Source of the DNA: JADLDB01 sp040752975
GTDB lineage: Bacteria; Myxococcota; Myxococcia; Myxococcales; Myxococcaceae
Direction of reading: 5' to 3'
DNA: 64,000 bases
Assembly (NCBI GenBank): GCA_040752975.1
Contig: JBFMHF010000020.1
Span: 1-64,000 of the forward strand
A model generated the notes under the pieces. The model did not search any database and was not told the DNA's origin. It saw only the letters and a list, made by a program, of their open reading frames with translations. The translations under genes and the position numbers were made by a program. Within the stretch, counting starts at the first letter, position 1. Each line of letters starts with the position of its first letter. Of this stretch, positions 6,852 to 17,188 are shown piece by piece.

Positions 6852-8066
6852 ATGGGCTCGCTCGTGCGCACCGCGAACCTGGCCATCGTCTTCACCGACA
6901 TCAAGGGCTTCACTGAGCGCACCAGCCGGCAGACGCTGGAGCAGAACGAGAAGCTCCTGGCCACGCACAACGCGCTGCTCGCGCCGCTCTTCAAGGCGTA
7001 CGGCGGGCGCGTCATCAAGATGATCGGCGACGCCTTTCTCGTCACCTTCGAATCGCCCACCCACGCGGTGCTTTCGGGCGCGGCCATCCAGGACAGGCTG
7101 TGGGCGCACAACCGCGGCGTCCCCACCGAGGAGCAGCTCCACGTCCGCATCGCCATCAACGTGGGCGAGGTGCGCCTCGACGACGGAGACGTCTACGGAG
7201 AGCCCGTCAACATCGCCGCGCGCGTGGAGGGCGAGGCCGAGGCCGACGAGGTGACCTTCACCGAGGCCGTCTACCTCTCGATGAACCGCGCCGAGGTGGC
7301 GAGCGAGCCGTGGAAGACGGTGGAGCTCAAGGGCATCCCGGAGCCGGTGAAGCTGTTTCGCGTGACGCGGGCGACGTCGGACCCCTCGCAGCAGCCCTTC
7401 GGCGGGAAGGCGCTCGAGCGCGCCGAGACGTCTCCCGTCCGCAGCACGTCGGGCGAGCTGTCGCAGAAGGCGGTCGCGCTCGCCGCCACCGCCGCCGAGG
7501 CCGCCTCGCGCGCCGTCTCCAGCGGCGCGAAGAAGGTGCAGGACTCGATGCAGCGGCAGGGCGTCAGCCGGCGCACCCTCGCGGCCTCCATCGCCGGCGC
7601 CGTCGGCCTGGTCGCGCTCGCCTGGCTCGTCTTCGGCCCCAACGCCATCGAGCGGGCCATCGCCGCGGCGGCGAGCGCGCCGAAGGGCTCGCGCCAGGCC
7701 GAGGTGGCGAACGCCAGGAAGCTGATCGCCGAAGAACAGGACGCGGGGCGTCGCAACTTCTACACCGGCCGGCTGTCGGAGGCGCTGGGCGAGGCGTCGA
7801 ACGCGGCGGGCTACTACGCGCACGCGGTGAAGGGCGGCTCGAAGGAGGCGGAAGACAGACTCATCTCTCTTCTCCGCCACGACGACTGCGCCTTCCGCAG
7901 CGCCGCGGCCTCGTCCATCGCCGACGTGAAGCTGACGCGCGCGCGCGGGGCGCTGGAAGAACTCGCCGACGACGGCGGCAAGGGCGACGGTGAGAAGGTG
8001 CTGGGCCTCTTCGGCTGCAACTCGAAGGACGCGGCAGCCGAGGCGTTGAAGCGCCTGGGTCAGTAG
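6852..8066 (+). CDS. class III adenylate cyclase with C-terminal membrane anchor and helical domain
   Basis: 404 residues. The cyclase domain occupies about 1-175: metal-binding Asp in FTDIKGFT (D16), second metal Asp in MIGDAF (D60), transition-state N120 and R124 in VNIAAR. Lys56 (VIKMIGD) and Asp113 at the purine-specifying positions suggest ATP, hence cAMP. A Ser/Ala-rich linker (about 180-240) leads to one membrane segment (about 243-262). The last 140 residues are helical and repeat-like (GYYAHAV, EDRLISLLRHDDC, ALEELADD). The topology suggests a cytoplasmic N-terminal cyclase tethered by a C-terminal helix with an outer domain. It diverges from the permuted tRNA and overlaps the next gene tail-to-tail by 7 bp. 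Confidence 0.88.
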   Translation: MGSLVRTANLAIVFTDIKGFTERTSRQTLEQNEKLLATHNALLAPLFKAYGGRVIKMIGDAFLVTFESPTHAVLSGAAIQDRLWAHNRGVPTEEQLHVRIAINVGEVRLDDGDVYGEPVNIAARVEGEAEADEVTFTEAVYLSMNRAEVASEPWKTVELKGIPEPVKLFRVTRATSDPSQQPFGGKALERAETSPVRSTSGELSQKAVALAATAAEAASRAVSSGAKKVQDSMQRQGVSRRTLAASIAGAVGLVALAWLVFGPNAIERAIAAAASAPKGSRQAEVANARKLIAEEQDAGRRNFYTGRLSEALGEASNAAGYYAHAVKGGSKEAEDRLISLLRHDDCAFRSAAASSIADVKLTRARGALEELADDGGKGDGEKVLGLFGCNSKDAAAEALKRLGQ

Positions 8067-8620
8067 CCCATGGCCGTCAGGAGCTCGGTGTCACCCTTGG
8101 CGAGGTGCTCGCATTCCACCTCGAGCGCCAGGTTGCAGGCGTTGCCTTCCTTGAGGCTCTGCGGGAGCGCCTTCTCGCTGAAGTACGTGCTGCCCGGCAG
8201 GTCGTAGATGTCCGACGACTTCACCCGCGCCTTGATGGTCGGGTACTTCGCCGGCGGCTTGGAGCCGTATTGGAAGTGGCTGCGCGACACGTCCATCACC
8301 ACGAAGCACTGCCCGTCGTCCGCCGGCACCAGGAGGTGGGCGAAGCCGTTCTTCACGTCCACGTTGCGCGTGGCCTTGCCGTAGGTGCTCTCGAGCTGGA
8401 GCTGGTGCTTGCCCTGCTCGAGGGGAATCTTCAGGTGCCCGCCCCTGGACACCTTGCCCGGAGGGCTGCCGTCGATGGTGTACGAGAGGTCGGCGTCGGC
8501 AGGCGCCACCAGCTCGATGTTTCCCTTGCCGCTGATGAACTGGTAGGCGGCGAAGCCCAGCCCACACAGGACCGCCGGGACGACCAGGCCCAGCAGGATG
8601 ATCAACCGGATCTTGCTCAT
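8060..8620 (-). CDS. membrane-anchored PEGA-like protein of unknown function
   Basis: 186 residues. An N-terminal hydrophobic helix (about 5-28) acts as signal anchor. Residues 35-80 (IELVAPADADLSYTIDG, then GKHQLQLES) resemble a PEGA-type beta domain, which in myxobacteria usually lies outside the membrane. The remainder has paired Cys residues (NACNLALEVECEHL) but no motif I recognise. I start at the ATG before SKIRLI, since the longer open frame upstream mirrors the neighbouring esterase gene. It is convergent with the cyclase gene. Confidence 0.7.
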   Translation of the reverse strand: MSKIRLIILLGLVVPAVLCGLGFAAYQFISGKGNIELVAPADADLSYTIDGSPPGKVSRGGHLKIPLEQGKHQLQLESTYGKATRNVDVKNGFAHLLVPADDGQCFVVMDVSRSHFQYGSKPPAKYPTIKARVKSSDIYDLPGSTYFSEKALPQSLKEGNACNLALEVECEHLAKGDTELLTAMGY

Positions 8621-8690
8621 GTGCGTGTGACCCCCAGGCAACCCTACGAGTGCAAGGCTGGAAAAGGGAAGCGCTCTCTGCAGCGGCGAG

Positions 8691-9890
8691 TCAGCGGCCA
8701 GGGCCGAGCAGCGCCTCGAGGGCGCCGGGCAGCCGCGCGGCCCACGCCGACTCGGTGTGAGTGGCTCCGGCCTGCACGACGAAGGTGAAATTGACGCCGT
8801 CGACGTAGCCCACCGCCCGGTACGCCGCGGCGAGGTCGCGCGTGTCGGCCACGCCGTCGCTGGAAGGCCCCGAGTCTCCCGAATCCACGTACACCTTGAG
8901 AGGCCGCGTCGCGCCCGTCTGCCCGACGAAGGTGAGCAGCACCCGGTTGTCCCACCACGTCGACGGGGACATCGCGCCGATGAGGCCAAACGTCTCAGGC
9001 TTCTTCACGCCCGCGTACGAAGAGATGAGGCCCCCGAGGGATGAGCCGATGAGAGCCGTCGTCTCCCGGCCGGGCCGCGTGCGCAGCTCCTGGTCGACGC
9101 GCGGCTTGAGCTCCTCCACCAGCATCCGCAGGTAGAGATCGCCGCGCCCGCCGCCGTACGACGGATCCGCCGTGGGGGTGTACTCCGCGATGCGCTCACT
9201 GCCCGCGTTGTTGGGCCCCACCACGATGGCCTCGGGGAAGCGCCCGGTGCCCGCCGCCTCGTCGATGGCCTCCGCCACCCGCCAGGTGACGCCGTCGAAG
9301 GCCATGGCCGGGTCGAAGAGGTTCTGCCCGTCGTGCATGTAGACGACGGGGAAGCGCGCCGCCGAGTTCTCCAGGTAGGTTGGCGGCAGGTACACGTACA
9401 CCCCGCGCGAGTTCCCGAGGATGGCCGACTGGAAGCTGGGCCAGCGCACGGTCCACTCTCCGTTGTCACGGAAGAAGTGCGGCTGCACTTCGGTGGAGAC
9501 GCCGGCGCGCGCCCGCCAGTTGGGGCCCTTCGACCAGGTGGTGTCGTCGAGCAGCGGCTTCCACTCGAAGTCCTGGCGGGCGGTGGTGACGCTCAGCGTC
9601 CACGTCGTGTCGTCCACCTTCTGCATCGGCACGCCCTGGCTCCAGTTGAATGGAGCCGCCGAGCCGCGCACGTAGAGCGAGCGTGTTCCCGCCGGGTAGC
9701 GCACCACCAGCGTCGTGGTGACGACACCTCCGTCCGTCCAGCCCGCGTCCGGTGAGCCCGCGTCCGTCCCTGCGTCTCGCGCCAGGCCGGCGTCGAAGCC
9801 TGCGTCTCCCGGCATCGAGCCGTCGGGAGATGTCGAGGCCTGACCGCATCCGAAGAGGGCGAGGGCGGTGAGGAGCAGCGGCAGGCGCAT
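8691..9890 (-). CDS. esterase-family lipoprotein with carbohydrate-binding-like N-terminus
   Basis: 399 residues. The signal peptide ends in lipobox LFGC (Cys near residue 14), followed by a disordered Asp/Gly/Ala-rich linker to about 60. Residues 60-140 form a beta domain like those in front of esterases (PAGTRSLYVRGSAAPFNW). The alpha/beta-hydrolase part resembles the esterase D/enterochelin esterase family: YMHDGQNLFD, nucleophile elbow GSSLGG, and a C-terminal HTESAW with the likely catalytic His. It is probably an outer-membrane or periplasmic hydrolase; the substrate is unknown. Confidence 0.82.
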   Translation of the reverse strand: MRLPLLLTALALFGCGQASTSPDGSMPGDAGFDAGLARDAGTDAGSPDAGWTDGGVVTTTLVVRYPAGTRSLYVRGSAAPFNWSQGVPMQKVDDTTWTLSVTTARQDFEWKPLLDDTTWSKGPNWRARAGVSTEVQPHFFRDNGEWTVRWPSFQSAILGNSRGVYVYLPPTYLENSAARFPVVYMHDGQNLFDPAMAFDGVTWRVAEAIDEAAGTGRFPEAIVVGPNNAGSERIAEYTPTADPSYGGGRGDLYLRMLVEELKPRVDQELRTRPGRETTALIGSSLGGLISSYAGVKKPETFGLIGAMSPSTWWDNRVLLTFVGQTGATRPLKVYVDSGDSGPSSDGVADTRDLAAAYRAVGYVDGVNFTFVVQAGATHTESAWAARLPGALEALLGPGR

Positions 9891-10073
9891 GGCGCGGCCC
9901 TCCTCCCACGGGCGGCGCGAGCCGGTCAACGGCGGCGGGGTGTTCACGACAGTTCACACCCACTTCGAGAACACCGGTGAGCAGGTCCCTCGCGGCCTGA
10001 CGCTCAACCGCTTGATCCATCGCAGGTCCCATTCCGGCGGGAACGGACACGGGATTGCAGAGGGCACGGCCTC

Positions 10074-12131
10074 ATGCGCGTGCTGCGAGTCTGTGCCGTC
10101 GTCATCGTCGCGCTGTCCGCCTGCGAAGGCGCCTTCGTCAGCATGGCTTCCGGCAGCCCGGAGCCGGTGCAGCTGCCTCCATCGGGCGGCCCGGCCACGC
10201 CGGCGGGGCAACAGCCGGCACCCCTGTGCGATCCGTCGACCCGCGACGTGGGCCGCGTGACGCTGCGGCGGCTCAACCGCTACGAGTACAACGCGACCGT
10301 CCGCGATCTGCTTGGAGACACCTCGCGCCCCGCGGACGACTTCCCCGCCGACGACTTCGGGCATGGCTTCGACAACCAGGGCGACGTGCTGTCCACCGCG
10401 CCGCTCCTCGTCGAGAAGTACGAGGCCGCCGCCCGCAAGCTGGTGGAGACGGCGCTGGCCGCCGAGTACCAGCCCGGCGCCACCGTCCGCGTCGAAGCGG
10501 AGACGGCCACCGCGTCCACCGGGGCCGCCTCGGGCAGCGCCTGGAACCTGTACAGCAACGGCACGCTGACCCAGTCCGTCACCGTGCCGATGGGCGGCGC
10601 CTTCACCTTCCGCGCGCGCGTGTGGCAACAGGCCGCCGGTCCGGATCCAGCGCGCATGCGCTACCTGGTGGACGGGCGGTCAGTCGGAGAAGTCGACGTC
10701 ACCAACACCGCCGCGCAGACGTTGACCCAGCCCGTCACGCTCACCGCCGGCCCGCACACCATCGGCGTGGAGTTCACCAACGACTACTACCAGGACCCGG
10801 AAGACAGGAACCTCCTCATCGACTGGCTCGAGCTGGACAAGCCCGCCGCGGGCACCCCCGGAGCGGGTGCGCGGATCCTGGTGTGCGACCCCACCACCGG
10901 CGCTGCCTGCGTGCGCAGCGTGCTGGAGCGCTTCGGCCGCAAGGCGTGGCGCCGCCCCCTCACCAGCGAGGAAGTCGACCGCTACGTCGCGGTGGTGGCC
11001 GTCGCGCAGGCGGAAGGCGAGCCGGTGCAGGCGGGCCTCACCAACGCGCTGCAGGCGCTGCTCCTCTCTCCCCATTTCCTCTTCCGCGTGGAGGCCGACG
11101 ACGGCGACACCGCTCCGCGCGCCCTCAGCGATCACGAGCTGGCCACGCGCCTCTCGTATTTCCTCTGGGGCTCGATGCCAGACGACGAGCTGTCGGCGCT
11201 GGCGGATCAAGGCGCGCTGCGCCCCAACCTCGACGCGCAGGTCCGCCGCATGCTGGCGGACTCCCGGAGCGAGGCGCTGGTGACGCAGTTCGCCGGAAGC
11301 TGGCTGTGGTCGCGCTCGGTGGACGAGGCCTCGCCGGACCCGACGCTGTTCCCCTCGATGACGGCGCCGCTCAAGGCCGCGCTGCGCCAGGAGACCGAGG
11401 CCTTCGTGCGCAGCTTCCTCCAGGAAGATCGCAGCGCCCTGGAGCTGGTGCAGTCCGACGACATGTTCGTCTCCGACGTGACGGCCGCGCACTACGGCGT
11501 GCCTGCGCCGGGCAGCGCCGCCATGGTGCGCCTGCGACAAGTCCCCGAGGGGCGCGGAGGGCTCCTGGGGCACGCCGGCCTCCTCACCGTCACCTCCCAG
11601 CCGAACCGCACCTCGCCGGTGAAGCGCGGGAAGTGGGTGCTGGCCCAGTTGCTCTGCACCGAGCCGCCGCCGCCGCCCGCCAACGTCGAGGCCTTCGTGC
11701 CTTCCGCCACGCCCACCGGCACCCTGCGCGAGCAGATGGAGGCGCACCGCAGCAAGGCCGAGTGCGCCGGCTGTCACAACCTGATGGATCCGATCGGCTT
11801 CGGCCTGGAGAACTTCGACGCCATCGGCCGCTACCGCACCGTCGACACGGGCGGCTTCCCCATCGACGCGTCGGGCACCCTGTACAACGGGAAGTCCTTC
11901 GCCGGCCCGCGAGAGCTGGCGACGCTGGTGAAAGAGGACGATCGCTTTCCGCTGTGCGTCACCATGCAGCTCTTCACCTACGCGCTGGGCCGTGCGCCCT
12001 CCACCGGCGACGCCTGCGCGGTGGCCGAGCTGAACCAGGCGTTCGCGGCGAAGGGCCATCGGCTGTCGGAGCTGGTGGTGGCGCTGGTGCAGTCCGAGTC
12101 CTTCACCCACCGTCGCGGAGAGTCGCCATGA
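10074..12131 (+). CDS. DUF1592/DUF1588-family secreted protein with heme-binding motif
   Basis: 685 residues. A lipoprotein-like signal (LSACEG) is followed by the domain series seen in planctomycete and myxobacterial proteins of this family. These are DUF1587 (RLNRYEYNATVRDLLGD, about 60-120), a carbohydrate-binding-like beta domain (about 130-260), DUF1595 (about 270-325), DUF1592 (about 335-465), DUF1588 with a cytochrome-type CAGCH near 563, and DUF1585 at the end. The stop overlaps the next start as ATGA. The DUF1592 and DUF1552 genes are usually paired; their biochemical role is not established. Confidence 0.88.
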   Translation: MRVLRVCAVVIVALSACEGAFVSMASGSPEPVQLPPSGGPATPAGQQPAPLCDPSTRDVGRVTLRRLNRYEYNATVRDLLGDTSRPADDFPADDFGHGFDNQGDVLSTAPLLVEKYEAAARKLVETALAAEYQPGATVRVEAETATASTGAASGSAWNLYSNGTLTQSVTVPMGGAFTFRARVWQQAAGPDPARMRYLVDGRSVGEVDVTNTAAQTLTQPVTLTAGPHTIGVEFTNDYYQDPEDRNLLIDWLELDKPAAGTPGAGARILVCDPTTGAACVRSVLERFGRKAWRRPLTSEEVDRYVAVVAVAQAEGEPVQAGLTNALQALLLSPHFLFRVEADDGDTAPRALSDHELATRLSYFLWGSMPDDELSALADQGALRPNLDAQVRRMLADSRSEALVTQFAGSWLWSRSVDEASPDPTLFPSMTAPLKAALRQETEAFVRSFLQEDRSALELVQSDDMFVSDVTAAHYGVPAPGSAAMVRLRQVPEGRGGLLGHAGLLTVTSQPNRTSPVKRGKWVLAQLLCTEPPPPPANVEAFVPSATPTGTLREQMEAHRSKAECAGCHNLMDPIGFGLENFDAIGRYRTVDTGGFPIDASGTLYNGKSFAGPRELATLVKEDDRFPLCVTMQLFTYALGRAPSTGDACAVAELNQAFAAKGHRLSELVVALVQSESFTHRRGESP

Positions 12132-13462
12132 AGCGCTGGGAGCTGTCGCGCCGCACCATCCTCCGGGGCCTGGGCACCGCCGTCGCGCTGCCGGTGCTGG
12201 AGGCGATGCTGCCCGGCCTCGCTCGCGCCCAGGCGATGGGCCGTCCCCGCAGGCTGGTGGCCTTCTACGTGGCCTGCGGCATGTACATGCAGCGGTGGAC
12301 ACCGTCGGCCACCGGCGCGGGCTACGCGCTGTCGCCCATCCTCCAGCCGCTCGGGGCGTACAACGGGCTGCCCTCGATTCAGGGCGACGTGCTGGTGCTG
12401 ACGGGCCTCGCCAACCGCCCCGCGCGTCCTGACGGCCCTGGAGATCACGCCTCGGGCACCGGCGCCTTCATCACCGCCGCCCACCCCTTCAAGACGAACG
12501 GCGCGAACATCAGCAACGGCATCTCGCTGGATCAGGTGCTGGCCAACCAGCTGCGTGGGCAGACGAAGTTCGCGTCGCTGGAGCTGGGCATCGACGGCGG
12601 CGGCGCCAGCGGCGACTGCGACTCGGGGTACTCCTGCGCGTACGCGCGCAACATCGCCTGGGCGAGCGCCACCCAGCCGCTGGCCAAGGAGACCAACCCG
12701 CAGGCCGTGTTCGATCGCCTCTTCGCCGGGCAGGACCCGACGCAGACGGCGGCGGCGCTGGCGAAGCGCAAGCGGCTCAAGCAGAGCGTGCTGGACGCGG
12801 TGAAGGAGGACGCAGCGTCTCTCAACGGTCGCCTGGGCAAGACGGACCAACGGAAGATGGACGAGTACCTCACCGGCGTGCGCGAGCTGGAGGTCCGCAT
12901 CCAGTCGGAGCAGGCCACGTCGTGCTCCCCCGGCGTCCGCCCCGGCGCGTGGACGGACATTCGCGACAAGACCACCCAGATGCTCGACCTCATCGCCTGG
13001 GCGTTTCAGTGCGACCTGACGCGGGTGGCCACCTTCATGCTGCAGAACGCCGGCAGCGGCTACGCGTACCGCTTCCTCGGCATCACCGACGGACACCACA
13101 CGCTCTCCCACCACGGCGGTGACCAGGCCAACCTCGACAAGCTGGAGCTCATCGATCGCTGGGAGGTGGAGCAGTTCGCCTACCTGGTGCGCAAGCTGAA
13201 GAGCATCCAGGAGCCGGACGGCAGCGTGCTGGACAACTCGCTCATCTTCTTCTCCAGCGAGATCGAGGACGGCGACACGCACAGCCACTTCAACATGCCC
13301 ATCCTCGTGGCGGGGAAGGGCGGCGGCGCCTTCAACCCGGGCCGGCACGTCCGCTTCTCCAACCAGCCGTCGGTGGCCAACCTCTTCGTGTCGATGCTCA
13401 ACGCGCTCGGCGCGCCCGTGACGCAGTTCGGCGACAGCACCGGGCCGCTCACCGGCGTGTGA
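12128..13462 (+). CDS. DUF1552-family exported protein
   Basis: 444 residues. The N-terminus SRRTILRGLG followed by a hydrophobic stretch and ARA is a twin-arginine export signal, so the protein probably leaves the cytoplasm folded. The body matches DUF1552 (FYVACGMYMQRWTP, DGPGDHASGT, ISNGISLDQ, FFSSEIEDGDTHSH), a sulfatase-like fold family. It is translationally coupled to the DUF1592 gene (ATGA). The open frame extends far upstream, but only as a shadow of that gene. It converges on the RNA element at 13467-13598, whose outer helix begins 5 bp after the stop. Confidence 0.88.
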   Translation: MKRWELSRRTILRGLGTAVALPVLEAMLPGLARAQAMGRPRRLVAFYVACGMYMQRWTPSATGAGYALSPILQPLGAYNGLPSIQGDVLVLTGLANRPARPDGPGDHASGTGAFITAAHPFKTNGANISNGISLDQVLANQLRGQTKFASLELGIDGGGASGDCDSGYSCAYARNIAWASATQPLAKETNPQAVFDRLFAGQDPTQTAAALAKRKRLKQSVLDAVKEDAASLNGRLGKTDQRKMDEYLTGVRELEVRIQSEQATSCSPGVRPGAWTDIRDKTTQMLDLIAWAFQCDLTRVATFMLQNAGSGYAYRFLGITDGHHTLSHHGGDQANLDKLELIDRWEVEQFAYLVRKLKSIQEPDGSVLDNSLIFFSSEIEDGDTHSHFNMPILVAGKGGGAFNPGRHVRFSNQPSVANLFVSMLNALGAPVTQFGDSTGPLTGV

Positions 13463-13466
13463 CAAC

Positions 13467-13598
13467 TGACGGCGCCACCCGAGTGTGAAGACCGCGAGAG
13501 AGACTCCACCGGGGAGTCCGGGATTCGAACCCGTTCAGCCGCGCGAGCGGCTGACAACCAGGAGCGTGTGGGATCTCCAGGGGCGGGCGGCGCCGTCA
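13467..13598 (-). ncRNA. second element with the same outer frame as the permuted tRNA, around a T-arm-like hairpin
   Basis: A 15-bp helix (one G-U) forms between 13598-13584 and 13481-13467 on the minus strand. Just inside it, 24 bases on the 5' side (13587-13564) match the equivalent block of the permuted tRNA (6787-6764) at 18 positions without gaps. On the 3' side 21 bases (13498-13478) match 6679-6659 at 14 positions. The insert is 65 nt instead of 84. It holds a T-arm-like hairpin (GGG-TTCGAAT-CCC), an acceptor-like hairpin GACTCC-CCGGT-GGAGTC, and a 7-bp hairpin TCAGCCG/CGGCTGA. I find no D arm and no clear 7-nt anticodon loop. It may be a reduced or decayed relative. Confidence 0.5.
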
Positions 13599-13844
13599 CG
13601 TCGTCCGACGAGGCCCGCCGTCAGACCTGACGAGACCGGTTTCCCTCGAGCGGTTTCAGTCTCCTTTGCCGGCACGGGCGGAGGAACTCCTCGGCCTGTC
13701 GCTCGCGCCACGCGGCTTCAGCTCGGCGAGTCTCTCTACCCGGTCGGAGTGGGCCACGACGAGCCGGACACCGGCGCCCGCGCGAGTTGTCGTGATTCTC
13801 AGGCGGGCCGCGACGGTCCACGCGAGGCGCCCACGGTTACGCCA
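13599..13844. other. gap between the RNA element and the pirin gene
   Basis: About 246 bp between convergent genes. I see a small hairpin CGTC-GGAC-GACG beside the RNA element and some open reading potential on the minus strand in the pirin frame after its stop codon, but no start with a ribosome-binding site. No RNA gene, repeat or protein can be supported here. Confidence 0.5.
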
Positions 13845-14861
13845 TCACTCCGGGCGCTCGACACGCCCGTCCGCGTGGCGGGCGAAGCGGCCTTCCTCGC
13901 GCGGGTGGACCGGGTCATCGCGCTTCCACGGCCAGCCGCCGAAGCCCGTGCGCCGGTAGTCCTCGAAGGCCTGCTCGATGCCCGCGCGCGAGTTCATGAC
14001 GAAGGGCCCGTACTGCACCACCGGCTCACCGATGGGGCGGCCCTGCAGCACCAGGATCTCCGCGCCGGCGTCGTCGGCCTCGAGGCGCAAGGGGACCTCC
14101 GCCCGCACCGCCGCGGCCCGCTGCTGGCCCACCGGCTCGCCATCGATGCGCACCGTACCGCCGCGGAAGACGTAGAGGGTGCGCCTGGTGCGAGCGTCGG
14201 CGGCGGGCGGTAGCGTCAGCGTCGCGCCGGGCTCGAGCTCGAGGGACCAGATGGCGACGTCGGCGTCCGCGCGGCTGGCCCACGAGTTGGGAGGTGGCGC
14301 CAGCGCGCGTCGCTCGTCCCACTTCCCGGCGATGAGCTGCACGCGCGCGTTCTTTCCATTCGCGTCCGTCAGCGTGACGCGCGGAACCCTCTCGGCCCAC
14401 AGCATGGAAAAGTACGGCGCCACCAGCTTGTCGGCCGCGGGGAGGTTGAGCCAGATCTGAAACAGCTCCACCGGGTTGGGTGCGTCACGCCTGCGCAGCG
14501 GGAACATCTCGCTGTGCACGATGCCCTCTCCGGCCGTCAGCCACTGCACGTCGCCCGCGCCGAAGCGCGCCGTCGCGCCCAGGGAGTCGGAGTGATCGAT
14601 GAAGCCCTTCCGGACGATGGTGACGGTCTCGAAGCCGCGGTGCGGGTGCTGCGGAAAGCCGGGCACCACCTCGCCGTGGTACATGCGCCAGCCGTCCTTC
14701 CCCTCGAAGTCCTGGCCGATGACGCGCCCTTCCAGCGACGCGGCCGGGCCCATCGCCTCATTCCCGGCGGGGTAGGCGTCGTCGTGGTGGACGCAGAAGA
14801 GGAAGGGGTCGACCGTCTCCCAGGGGAAGCCGAGCGGACGGACGGACAGGAGCGCACTCAT
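13845..14861 (-). CDS. pirin-family cupin
   Basis: 338 residues. The N-terminal cupin has the pirin metal motif PHPHRGFETVT and, further on, GEGIVHSEMF. The C-terminal pirin domain ends with the usual substrate-gate segment FVMNSRAGIEQAFEDY. Pirins bind one metal; some act as quercetin 2,3-dioxygenases and others as redox-sensing regulators, so the role is open. I start at MSALLSVRP rather than seven codons upstream because the family begins here. Confidence 0.9.
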   Translation of the reverse strand: MSALLSVRPLGFPWETVDPFLFCVHHDDAYPAGNEAMGPAASLEGRVIGQDFEGKDGWRMYHGEVVPGFPQHPHRGFETVTIVRKGFIDHSDSLGATARFGAGDVQWLTAGEGIVHSEMFPLRRRDAPNPVELFQIWLNLPAADKLVAPYFSMLWAERVPRVTLTDANGKNARVQLIAGKWDERRALAPPPNSWASRADADVAIWSLELEPGATLTLPPAADARTRRTLYVFRGGTVRIDGEPVGQQRAAAVRAEVPLRLEADDAGAEILVLQGRPIGEPVVQYGPFVMNSRAGIEQAFEDYRRTGFGGWPWKRDDPVHPREEGRFARHADGRVERPE

Positions 14862-14909
14862 GGCGTCCACCCTAACGGCCACCGGGGAGCGCCGCCGTGG
14901 CCAGCCTGG

Positions 14910-15587
14910 TCAGGCGCGGAGGTCCACCGGAGCGCCCAGCTGCGCGGTCGCGTCCAGCATGGCCGACAGCTCCTGCGGGGCGCTCGACGCCTGCGCCAGG
15001 GGGAGGCGGAAGTTCCTCCCGAAGTTGCTGTGCCACAAGGTCTCGCCCGCCGTCGTCAGCACCTCGAACCAGTACTCGAGATCGCCGGTGGCCTCGAGGG
15101 GCAGCTCCAGGCGCGTGGGCAGCCGCACCAGCTCGTCGCCGTAGCGCTCCTCGTCCGACACCACCACCGGCGGCAACTCCACGCCCCCCACCCGCGCATG
15201 CAGCGTCACCGACTCGAGCTGCACGTCCGGTCGTGCGAGCGCCGGCGCGTCCATCAACCAGGTGACGAAGAGGGGCAGCCTCGGGTCGACCGCGCCCGTC
15301 CACGGGATGACGCCCGGGCCGCCGTCCACCACGAGGCTCAGCACGTGGCCGCCGCGCGCGACCAGCAGGTGCTGCGAGGTGCCGTGCGCGGGCGAGGTCG
15401 TCGCGAGGGCCGAGCTGATCGCCGCGTCCAGCTCTCCGGGCGCCGGGCGGGCGGGGTGGCTCTTCGCCACCGAGGCGGGGCGGGCCGCCTTCAAGGGCGC
15501 CTTCGCCTTCTTCGGGGCCGGCTTCGCGGCCTTCGTGGTGGGAGTGGACTTCGGGGCGCGAGGCGTCTTGCCGTTGTCGCGGGCCAT
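14910..15587 (-). CDS. hypothetical protein with Lys/Ala/Pro-rich tail
   Basis: 225 residues. The first 60 residues are Lys/Ala/Pro-rich (PTTKAAKPAPKKAKAPLKAA), like a histone H1-type disordered tail. The rest is a beta-rich domain with SQHLLVARGGHVLSLVVDGG, VTLHARVGGVELP and a C-terminal EVLTTAGETLWHSNFGRNF. I do not recognise the family with certainty. No signal peptide or membrane segment is seen. The start is the ATG before ARDNGK; sequence further upstream is not protein-like. Confidence 0.7.
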   Translation of the reverse strand: MARDNGKTPRAPKSTPTTKAAKPAPKKAKAPLKAARPASVAKSHPARPAPGELDAAISSALATTSPAHGTSQHLLVARGGHVLSLVVDGGPGVIPWTGAVDPRLPLFVTWLMDAPALARPDVQLESVTLHARVGGVELPPVVVSDEERYGDELVRLPTRLELPLEATGDLEYWFEVLTTAGETLWHSNFGRNFRLPLAQASSAPQELSAMLDATAQLGAPVDLRA

Positions 15588-15654
15588 GGTTTCCCCCTGG
15601 GGGTGAAGTGGACGGGGCCGACCTATCACCAGCGCCGCCCGCACGCACGTCACG

Positions 15655-17133
<1,479 letters not shown>

Positions 17134-17188
17134 GCGGGTTCGCGCAGCGTAGCCAGCGCCGCCGGCGAACGCATCGACTTCGGTGGCG

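Noticed and set aside
10055..13462. A single 1135-residue protein covering the DUF1592 and DUF1552 region
   Set aside because: The first 690 residues are an out-of-frame Arg/Ala/Gly-rich shadow of the DUF1592 gene; the true DUF1552 start is the ATG at 12128 with a twin-arginine signal.
13467..13844. tmRNA or tRNA-Sec/Ser gene on the minus strand
   Set aside because: The T-arm-like hairpin and roughly 380-bp gap suggested tmRNA, but there is no 5' tmRNA end, no plausible tag frame, no UCA loop and no matching acceptor 5' strand upstream.
13621..13844. Readthrough extension of the pirin frame after its stop
   Set aside because: About 60 codons stay open, but there is no start signal, no homology, and the pirin already ends at its usual C-terminus.
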